Source: Neostapfia colusana (taxonomy: Eukaryota; Streptophyta; Magnoliopsida; Poales; Poaceae). From it: DNA of 64,000 nucleotides. Shown here piece by piece: positions 56,101 through 64,000 of this stretch. Where the stretch lies: positions 61,585,264-61,649,263 of the forward strand of contig JASWHV010000003.1 of NCBI GenBank assembly GCA_030760725.1, in the 5' to 3' direction. Position numbers and translations under genes: made by a program. The notes below the pieces were generated by a model. The model saw only the letters and a list, made by a program, of their open reading frames with translations. It was not told where the DNA came from and searched no databases. Numbering within the stretch: the first letter of the stretch is position 1; every line of letters begins with the position of its first letter.

Positions 56101-57032
56101 GAACGCTGTGGCGAACGTTTTTGCTGTGGAGAGATCGCTCAACGGAAGCTTGATTGCGGTGTACAATCGGGCGACACCAAGAGCGAGCGGTGGTGGGGTT
56201 CTTCGCGGGAGCAGAACAGAGGACAAGTAAGCGCATAAGAGCGGTGACGAACTCGCCTTTGGGCTGCTCGGGGAGTGATAAGGGCGCCGAGCGACAGCTC
56301 CAGCGGGGCACGAGTGAAGAAGGTGCTGGCCGGCGCTGTGGCTCGGTGGCGCGTGCTGCAACAGCCCGATAAACCGAGTGCCGGCTCTTCAGTCGGTTGA
56401 TCACTCGGGTGACTGACAGGAGGGTCCCACTCCTCAGTTTTTAACCTCTACACTTCAATTTTCCACTGCTCTTAATATTGGTGACCCTCATACCCTTTGA
56501 AATTTGATCAAACCACAAAATGGCCAGTTGAGTTTGAAAATTCAATGTGTGATATGACTTGATCAAATTTGCAGCAAAGGTTAACTGAAATTCAAATTTG
56601 ATTTGAATTTAGACAAAATAGCTCATGTCAAGATTAACTCCAAATGGAGTGAAAATTGGTGTGTGAGCTCACAAAAATGTGCTGAGTGTTAATATGAATC
56701 CCACTTTTGAATTCTTGGGGTGAATGGAGTTTGAATTTGAATTTTAGTTCAAACTAGCCTTTTTCTAATTATTCCCAAACATACCTCAAAAGGTTTTGGA
56801 TTTGGGTGAAATTTGGCATGAGCATTCCTAACTAAGTGTATGAGTTAAACATGTGCTCAGCCCCTATATGATGCATGTGGGAAATACCACTTTTGCATTT
56901 TGTGAGTTTATCATCTAACTACTTTCTTGATGGTGTTTACTTGCTCTTCAAATGTGTTCATAAGATCTCCTCAAATGAGGTCAGTGTGGTGTGATGAGCA
57001 CTTCTAGTATATGCAAAACTTGGGCCCTTATA
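53124..57032 (-). repeat. Gy-2 right (5') LTR
   Basis: About 3.9 kb. The inner end is fixed by the primer binding site. The outer end reads ...GGGCCCTTATA where the left LTR has ...CCCTTACA, so the terminal CA has mutated. It is the only uninterrupted copy of this LTR and shows the pre-insertion sequence of the Gy-1 (54079) and Gy-3 (about 55650) sites. An open frame at 55877-56404 parallels the one at 24206-24964. Confidence 0.88.
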
Positions 57033-57719
57033 GTAGGCGAGCGGCCATACCTGGGGGACGAAGAGGTTATTCGTCCCCGGTGTAATGGGCGCACTCGGTC
57101 AAAGCGGCAGCGCCTCGTCGTGTGCACTCTGACTTGAACGGTCACGGCGTGGCAGCCATGGGGTTGCCTCGGGGCAATTACTGTGAGCGCTCGTGAACCG
57201 TCAGGGTGCCGCGCCGCTTCCCTCGAGAACTGCCAGACGTTCCTGAGTTCATACTCGCCTGTCCCGCTAGTGCCTGACTGGTGGCCTAGGGCCCTACCTA
57301 TCATTGGCGAGTGCTAGGGCGACGTGCTGGAGGGGTCTCCCAGGGTTATTCACTACGGCAGCCGATGAGTCGGTCGCACCGCTCTTCTCAGGAACCGCCG
57401 GACGTTCCCGAGGGGTTATCCTCCAGACCCCCAGTGGCTGACGGGTCAACCTGAGTCCAGCCCATCGCTAGGGGAGGCGAATAGCCCACGGCGTGCAGCA
57501 GTGGTGACCCAATCGCCGTGCCTGTTGCGCTGCCTGAGGCCTAGGACGGGTATAAAAGGAGGCGTTGCGGTGTGGGTCGGCACCCTTCCTCACCATGTGG
57601 CCTTTGCTCTCGTCTTGCGTGCTAGAAGTCGCCGCTTCAGATGCTCTCGCCCACCAGATACTCCCTCACTGGTAGCCGTCTCCGTCCACTTCTGCGAGAT
57701 GTTTGTGTGTGTGTGCGGC
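57033..57719. other. Unclassified GC-rich fragment with TATA box
   Basis: DNA outside Gy-2 and broken on the right by Gy-5. Two diverged copies of a ~58-base stretch (about 57222-57278 and 57384-57442, sharing CGTTCC and TGACTGG/TGACGGG text) precede a TATAAAAG at 57551-57558. Tandem repeats before a TATA box suggest the U3 end of another LTR, but no edge or gene confirms it. It could also be a gene promoter. Confidence 0.4.
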
Positions 57720-57786
57720 TGTAACACCCTCAAATTAATTGCCATGCATTCATACATTTTTCATGTAGAGAAACATTATAAAAGAA

Positions 57787-58150
57787 GTAGAAATGAAGAA
57801 CGATCTATAGAAATGGAGAAAGAACCATAGAAATGGAGAAAAGGACCATAGAAATGGAGAAAGAACCATAGAAATGGAGGGAGGAACCATAGAAATGGAG
57901 AAAGAACCATAGAAATGGAGGAAGGAACCATAGAAATTGAGAAAAAACCACAGAAATGGAGAAGGGAATATAGAAATGCAGAATGGGGCATAGAAATGGT
58001 AGAAATGGAGAATGGGACATAGAAATGGAGAGGGGAATGTAGAAATGGAGAATGGGACATAGAAATGGAGAGGGGAATGTAGAAATGGAGAATGGGACAT
58101 AGAAATGGAGAGGGGAATGTAGAAATGGAGCAAATGACATAGAAATGGTG
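57787..58150 (+). repeat. Expanded purine array in Gy-5 LTR (about 19 units)
   Basis: Same ~20-base unit as in Gy-4 but about 19 copies. The second half contains a higher-order duplication: pairs of CATAGAAATGGAGAGGGGAA and TGTAGAAATGGAGAATGGGA repeated three times (about 58018-58130). TATA box at 58364-58371. Confidence 0.85.
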
Positions 58151-60195
58151 AGGAATGGGAAAAAGATAGCTGAAATAAGCCATTCCCAAATTTCCCCCAA
58201 AATTTCTAAATTCCCAATTCCCAAAAAGGGGAATTTTCCCCACATTTGGGGATAAGATCCCCAAGGCTGCCACACCACAAGAGATAAGTTTGTTAAGATC
58301 CAAAAAAATTGAATAGGACTCTTATTTGAGCTCCAATTGGAGTAGGACTCTCCTATTTCCCCTTATAAATATAACCCCACCCCCTTGGCCGACCCCCCTC
58401 TCTTTTGGTCACCCCCCTGCTGCCAAGCCCCCTCCCTTGCTGCCAAGTCACCAAGTCCCCCCCCTTGCCGGAATTCGGCCGTCGTCGAGCTCCATCGAGC
58501 CCCGCCATCACCGGAGAAGAAGCCCGACGATCTGTCCTGCCCTAATCTTCCATAGAAAAATTCCCCACTGCTGTCATTGCTAGGAAGAAGGCCCTGCCAC
58601 CAAAAGGAAGTGAGGTAGGTAACCATTACCCATCTTACGATGTTGCCACTGTTTCTACGCATCCGTTTTCTTCGCCCCCTTCGAGCAGAAACTTTTATGT
58701 GTGGACAGATCGTGTTTTGATCAATTTTTGATGGTGGAATTGATCTAGATCTTGAGTCAAGATCATCACAACGTCCACACTTGATCTCTACGCTCTTGTT
58801 CATCATAAAACCCCATGAAAGCCCATTAAAACATGCAAGAACACGTACAAACTGGATTAATAAAACAACACCATAGGATTTGCATTCATCTACCCCATTG
58901 CATCTTGAGTAAAGTTTGAGCATGACGATTGATTGCTGTAAATTTTGTATGTGTGTGGTCGTGAGTAGAAGGACAAGCTCAAGAGGCCATCTACGAGGAT
59001 TTACAGCACCAAGAGTTTAAGACGCTTGAACAACAAGAGCCACGGGAGCAAGGCAAGTGCCCCTTGACCATATTGATCCCATGTTTTGAAACTGTTTTGT
59101 TTGCGAAAACTCGTACGCTTGAGTCATCTTAAAGGGACACCCTTTTATAGGATTTTACTAGTTTTGTGAACCATCCTTGTCGCCGAGAAAGTTGATGGGT
59201 CGGGTATGGTCGTTTTTCCTTTTTGCTTCACTTAATTCATGGGATACGAGAAGCTGAAGTAAAACATGTCTAGCCACTGCACTCATATGAATAATGATGA
59301 TGAGATCTTGATGATGTTAATGGGCATGGAATCAGGGAGATCTAGGCAAGCTTGGTTCGTGAATGTTGCTGGATGACTTGTGGGTTAAGTGGTGCCACCT
59401 CTGCAGAGTGTAAAACTATCATGATAGCCGTGCTTCCGGTCACAAGCACCTGGCCAACTTCCATGATTAGAGGGAAAAACTTGGGATGTTTATTCGGTAT
59501 GGTTATGGTATGGTCATTGGGATTGGTTTTGGGACTGTTTTGAGTCATGACATTGAGTTTGGTTTCGGTTATATGAATATGAGATGGTTATGAATATTTA
59601 TGCGCATGAGATGAACTTGAGAAAGATTAATGGCTGGTTGAGACTTGATAAATGGTGAATTATGGTGAAGGAATATTGATGAAAGAATGTTGCTGTTTTA
59701 CTTGGTTATATTGGGATTTAGTTCACCTAGAGATAGTTGCTGTTTTTACCATGTTTGTGAAATAAAATTTGCTTGCCCCAATGAGCCTTTTTATTCCCTA
59801 CCTTGTTGAAAGCTACATGTCATACTTTCCCCGCACTTGCTGAGTTCGACATGTAATCACCCTTGCATTTCCACATATACATCAGCTACAGGAGATGAGT
59901 TCTTCGAGGACCATGTGGAGTACTAGGCGTGCGAACTACCGTCAACATGCCTGTGGAGTTGAAGTTGGAGCCTGCTGTCTTAGCCATTTTCCGCTGTCAT
60001 TTAGAGTCTTCCACTGCAAGAATAAGTTAGAGATTCATGAGTGAGACATTGAGTTATTGTAATAAAGTACTTAAACACTATTTATTCGTGGTTATATTCT
60101 GAATTCAGTTTTGTGGATTACATGTGTATGTGTGATGAACATCCTGGGCACACATATGCATTCACTTGGTTCTATTTTCGGAACCGGGTGTCACA

Positions 60196-60459
60196 GATTG
60201 GTATCAGAGCCACGTTGACCATAGGACACAAGCCTAGGTAGAATGGACACTCTAAAACACATAGGCACACCCCTCTAAACTGCTATTTTCGAAAATTGCT
60301 TGCTGCTGCACTTTACTTGTCAATTCAGTCACCGCAAAGTGCTATTTCCAGCCCCTCTTTTCTCTTCTTTTGGACAGCAACAGTTTTGCTTTCATGCTCC
60401 ATAGCTTCTGAAGTTTTGGAGTTATTTCTCCCTTCTCTAAAGCTTCTCTTGTCTTAGAT
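60196..60459 (+). other. Gy-5 leader with primer binding site
   Basis: Untranslated leader; perfect initiator-Met primer binding site at 60199-60211. It ends in TAGAT (60455-60459), expected to be duplicated on the far side of Gy-6. Confidence 0.8.
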
Positions 60460-60614
60460 TGTGACACCCTTATTTTTGGTTTCTGCATGTATTCATGTTT
60501 CATGTAGAGAAAACATTTCAAAAAGAAGTGGGGACGGAGAAAGAACTTAAAAAGATAGCCAAAAAGAGCAAACATCCAGTTCACTAAGAGTGCTGAAGAC
60601 AACTCTCGCGGCCC

Positions 60615-61115
60615 ACTGACCACGTGGCACCTTCGGAGCTCATCCCCGCAAAGGGGGAGAGGTCCGACCCCGTGGGACACGTGTTGCCCCGGAGCTAGCG
60701 TCTATGGAGAAGCGAGGCCAGTCCCGCAGGACACGTGTCACCTTAGGAGCTATTCACCGCGTAAATCAGAGGACCAGTCGCGCGGGATACGTGTCGATCT
60801 CGGAGCTCACCTCCAAGAGGTCCGGTTCTATTGGACACGTGTCACCGTCGGAGCTTATCTCCGGGAGGTCTGTCACTGTTGGACACGTGTTAACCTCGGA
60901 GCTCGTCTCTGAGAAGAGAGGGAAGGTCCGGCACTGACATGTGGCATGCGTAGAGCCACCTCTGAATAGAGGGGAGGTCCCGACCGCCAGGATATGTGGC
61001 GCACGCAGAGCTCACCTCCGAAGGAGAGGGAGGTCTCGCTCGCTTGACAAGCGGCACAACCGGAGCTCGTCTTTGCGGGAAGGGGAGACCAAGCTCCCGA
61101 TGGACACGTGGAGCT
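60615..61115 (+). promoter_or_regulatory. G-box (CACGTG) tandem array in Gy-6 U3
   Basis: Ten units of 48-59 bases of the form GGACACGTGTCACC...GGAGCTCATCTCC. Exact CACGTG cores occur at 60621, 60678, 60732, 60836, 60884 and 61105; variants TACGTG (60788) and CATGTG (60938) and two weaker units fill the rest. CACGTG, especially ACACGTGTC, is the binding site of plant bZIP/bHLH factors acting in abscisic-acid and light responses. The array is 200-700 bases upstream of the TATA box. Confidence 0.8.
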
Positions 61116-61323
61116 TTCAGAGCTCATCACCGCGGAGGTAACGTGTTCTGGAGCGGTTTTGGATTCTGTACGAGTGGAAATACCGGTACGGAGAGGAAAC
61201 CGACATGAATTCCACAAAGTTACCGCACCAAATTAACAAAAGATAAATTGTTAAGATTCAACGACAGTTTGAATAGGACTCTTTTTCGAAATACAATCAG
61301 ATTAGGACTCTTCTTCTCCCGAT

Positions 61324-61331
61324 TATAAATA
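61324..61331 (+). promoter_or_regulatory. Gy-6 LTR TATA box
   Basis: TATAAATA followed by GAACCC, as in Gy-4 (26412-26419). Confidence 0.7.
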
Positions 61332-63438
61332 GAACCCAGAACCTTTGACTGAAACCGCGAACTTCTTTTCCACCTCCTGAGCCGACGACTTAGAGCCCTA
61401 GCTCCCAACTCGCCGAAGTAAACCCATCACTGGAGTTCAGTCGAGGAAGATCGTCGGAAGAGAGTCCCAACGATCTGTCTTGCTAAGAGAAGGACCCAAG
61501 ACCAAGAAGAGCGTAAGGTAGGTCTCCAATACCACCTTACGACATCATCGCGTTTTCTTTGCATCTGTTCTTAGATTCCTTTCAAACAGAAGCTTTTTCA
61601 TGGACAAATCACTTGCTGATCGGTTTGATCTAGATCTAAAGGCAAGGTCATCGCCACGTCCACATTTGATCCGAACACCTCTGTTCATCATAAAATCCAT
61701 GCAAACCATGCAAGAACACGTGCAAACCGATCTAAAAAAAACTGATTATAGGATAGCATGCATATGCATCATCGCATCTGGTTAAAGTTTATGCATGATA
61801 TTGATTGTTGTGGATCTTGTATGTGCGTGATCCTGTATAGAAGGACAAGCTCAGGGAGCTGTCTACGACGAGCTGCAACAAAAGGTTTCGAGATCCAAGA
61901 GCAACCGGAACCACAAGAACAAGGCAAGTGCCCCTTGACCATATTGATCCTATGTTTTGGGAAACTGTTTTGTTTTGCGAAAAGGTGTGTGTGTGCTAAG
62001 TCAAACATGATGGGAAACCCTTTTATAGGAGTTTACTAGTTTTGGTTAAACCACCCTTGTCGCCAGGGAAGTTTATCAGTCGGGTATGGTTTTTGCTTTA
62101 TGCTTCGCTGAGTCCATGGGATTGGGAAGCGAGATAGATGTGTCTAGCTAACTACACTCGTAACGATAATGAGAAACTGATGTTGTTAATGAACATGGAT
62201 TGGAGGGAGATCTAGGCAAGACTGGGTTTGTGAAAGAGGTAGCATGAGATGGTGGTTTACTTGCCGTAGATCTAAGGACCGGTTCATGCGAGCACATGCC
62301 AGGATAACAGTGCCACCACAAGGCCAAGTATGGGTGCGGCTTAGCTGAGTAATTAGGTAAGTTGCTAGATTGTTATGGACCGTGGAAGGCGCGGGGAATA
62401 GGAGTCGAGTGAGGACTGCCCCGGGAACTGCATGGCACAAGAGGGGGCCCGTGGGTGAGAGAATTGGATATTCTAGCCTGCCGGTGAAACCTTAGTGAGT
62501 CCATACATCTAGTAACCCCTTTGTAAAGGCTATTTTGTGATCTCTTGGCCATACACCGACGGTTGTGTACTGGTATAATGGAGGTTCTGCAGTCGCCGAC
62601 GGGTGATGAAATCACAAACTTGTGGATAAAGAGGTGCAAACTCTGCAGAGTCTAAAACTATCATGATAGCCGAGCTTACGGTCACGAGCGCTTGGCCAAC
62701 TTCCATGATTAGTTGGGATGGTTATTGGATATGGTTATTGGTTATGGTTTTGGAAGGTTTGATTTTTGGTTTACGGGACTGTTGAGTCCGGGTGATGAGA
62801 TGGGTTGCATGACTGTTGAGTCATGGCAACGAGGTTGGATGGTGTGAGACGAATTGTTTATGAGATGAAATGGTAGCGAATACGAGATGGTGTTCATGAG
62901 ATGGTAGTGAATACGATGAGGTATTCGTGAGCAAGAATGAGGTTGATTGATGTCTGGTTGGGACATGGAAGGTAATGAAAATAATGGAGGTATGATTGGT
63001 ATTTTAGTACATGTTGGGATTACATTCGCAAAGATAAGTTGCTGTTTTATCATGGTTTTGATAAATAACTTTGCTTTTCTGCAATGAGCCTTTTTATACC
63101 TACCTTGTTGTGAGCTACATATCATATTTTCCCGCACTTGCTGAGTACACCATTGTACTCAGACTTGCATTATTATTTCATCATCAGCAACAGGATAAGA
63201 TTACTATGAAGACCAAGTGGAGCATTAGGCGTGTAATCTGCCCTCAACCTTGCCTGTGGGGATGGAGTAGAGATGGAGCCACTGCTGCTTAGAATTGCTT
63301 GGGCATTAGTTAGAAGACTTCCGCTGCCAGAATAAAGACTTCCGCTGTGAGCATGAGTCCAAGACTCATGAGACATTGTAATAAACTCTGTTATTCATGG
63401 TTATATATATTCTGAAATTCAGTTTGTGGATGATGTGT

Positions 63439-63470
63439 ATATGTGTGATGAACATCCTGGGCACACATAT
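63439..63470 (+). other. U5 stem-loop, Gy-6
   Basis: ATATGTGTG (63439-63447) pairs perfectly with CACACATAT (63462-63470) around the 14-base loop ATGAACATCCTGGG. Confidence 0.65.
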
Positions 63471-63599
63471 GCATCAGTTCTCAATTCCGTGGTTTTCCAC
63501 AAAATTGAGGGCGTCACAGATTGGTATCAGAGCCACGGGTTGACAGTAGGTTACATGCTTAGATAGATTACAGATTAGTATCCTACACAGATTGGTTGC

Positions 63600-64000
63600 T
63601 GTCACACCCGGTTTTTCCGAAGAACAACCAAGTGAATATCACATGTATGCCAGGATCATTTTCTCATACATGTGATGACAAATAGTGAAGCATTATTTAT
63701 TACAAGCCAGGTGTCGAATATAAATAAGTCTTACATAGCAAATGTCTCGATGGACAATAATAAGTTCATCACAAGTAAATAAACTAGCAGCGGAATAATT
63801 ATTCTCGTGGGCTCCATCACAGGCGTTGCCCGGGGGACTCCATGAACCTAGAAACCTTCCTCGGGTCCAAAGTCTTGATCACTAAATACCACATTATTCT
63901 CTTGACCTGAGCAGCAATTTAAACCAACAAATATGCAAGGTTGAGTACCGATGGTACTCAGCAAGTGTGGAAAGATTATGTCATGCATGGCTTGAACAAG
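63600..64000 (-). mobile_element. Gy-7: start of a minus-strand LTR, running off the window
   Basis: Begins TGTCACACCCGG at 63600 inside the Gy-6 leader (GTTGC at 63595-63599 would be its target duplication). The text follows the minus-strand end of family-B LTRs (10069, 12917, 21607) with many differences, so it is another relative. It contains a 12-base perfect stem-loop at 63638-63676. Whether it is a solo LTR or a full element cannot be seen. Confidence 0.75.
63638..63676 (-). other. U5 stem-loop, Gy-7
   Basis: ATCACATGTATG (63638-63649) and CATACATGTGAT (63665-63676) are perfect complements, 12 base pairs, around a 15-base loop with CCAGGAT. The stem sequence differs from Gy-4 and Gy-6 while pairing and loop core are kept. 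Confidence 0.7.

Larger units (their letters stand above)
8498..57032 (-). mobile_element. Gy-2: oldest Ty3/gypsy element, host of four nested insertions
   Basis: Its own sequence is in pieces: left (3') LTR 8498-10068 and 24211-25590, internal DNA 25591-25923 and 46118-53123, right (5') LTR 53124-57032. The left LTR lacks the 955 bases matching 53124-54078; these should lie beyond Gy-1, outside the window. A polypurine tract sits just inside the left LTR (TTTTAAGGGTGGGGGGGAGG on the minus strand). In the first ~225 aligned LTR bases I count about 15 mismatches, so this element is older than its occupants. It carries an extra gene-like frame upstream of gag. Many lesions throughout. Confidence 0.9.
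57720..60459 (+). mobile_element. Gy-5: family-B element, 5' LTR and leader, cut by Gy-6
   Basis: 5' LTR 57720-60195 (TGTAACACCC to GGGTGTCACA), primer binding site TGGTATCAGAGCC at 60199-60211 (perfect), then 248 bases of leader matching 28693-28945 of Gy-4. Gy-6 enters at 60460, just upstream of where ORF1 would start. The rest of the element must lie beyond the right edge. The bases before the LTR (GCGGC, 57715-57719) would be its target duplication. The LTR has lost a segment present in Gy-4, between about 59370 and 59380. Confidence 0.9.
60460..63518 (+). repeat. Gy-6 5' LTR
   Basis: An LTR of 3,059 bases. G-box array about 60615-61115, TATA box 61324-61331, splice-donor-like AAGGTAGGT near 61516, invariant palindrome 62658-62669, U5 stem-loop 63439-63470. 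No gene. Confidence 0.88.
60460..63599 (+). mobile_element. Gy-6: diverged relative of family B, 5' LTR and start of leader
   Basis: 5' LTR 60460-63518 (TGTGACACCC to GGGCGTCACA), then a perfect primer binding site TGGTATCAGAGCC at 63522-63534 and 81 bases of leader before Gy-7 cuts in at 63600. The LTR shares the TATA box, leader, invariant palindrome and U5 stem-loop with family B but has a different U3 array. Internal genes lie beyond the window. Confidence 0.88.

Noticed and set aside
56981..57304. 107-codon minus-strand frame across the Gy-2 LTR edge
   Set aside because: Crosses an element boundary, so cannot be an ancestral gene; no domain visible.

Overview
The window is intergenic DNA from a large plant genome, most likely a grass. 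It holds no recognisable host gene, rRNA or tRNA. It is a nest of at least seven Ty3/gypsy LTR retrotransposons (called Gy-1 to Gy-7 here) and one CACTA (En/Spm) DNA transposon (Cac-1). The retroelement assignment rests on PR-RT-RNase H-integrase gene order, a chromodomain-type C-terminus in the copies where pol is complete, initiator-Met-tRNA primer binding sites and TG...CA LTRs. The grass assignment is an inference from the element types and the CpG-rich leaders.

Nesting, from outermost to innermost: Gy-2 (minus strand, 8498 to 57032 with interruptions) is the oldest visible layer. Its left LTR is broken twice, by Gy-1 (1-8497, continuing off the left edge) and by Gy-3 (10069-24210, target duplication AAATA/AAACA). 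Gy-3 is a tandem array of LTR, internal, LTR, internal, partial LTR. Gy-2's pol is broken by Gy-4 (plus strand, 25924-46117, exact 5-bp duplication ATGTG). Gy-4 is broken by Cac-1 (29842-39883, exact 3-bp duplication CTA). To the right, an unclassified GC-rich fragment (57033-57719) precedes a chain: Gy-5 (LTR at 57720) is entered by Gy-6 (60460), which is entered by Gy-7 (63600, running off the right edge).

Gy-3, Gy-4 and Gy-5 are one family ('B'); Gy-6 and Gy-7 are diverged relatives; Gy-1 and Gy-2 are two related families ('A'). Every gag and pol copy carries stop codons, frameshifts, deletions or lost catalytic residues, so no element here looks autonomous. Cac-1 carries a TNP2-type transposase gene with one premature stop and one frameshift, plus a split TNPA-like/Transposase_24 gene.

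The most unusual content is an extra reading frame of about 321-324 codons between the primer binding site and gag in both family A (Gy-2) and family B (Gy-3, Gy-4). Both versions look like an alpha-beta-beta-beta-alpha domain resembling a double-stranded-RNA-binding fold, followed by a coiled coil. The LTRs also hold structured regulatory DNA: a G-box (CACGTG) tandem array in Gy-6, a purine repeat array at the same place in family B, twin palindromes just after the TATA box, an invariant 12-bp palindrome, and a stem-loop near the LTR end whose stem changes between families while pairing is kept. All comparisons were made by eye; identities and folds were not computed.
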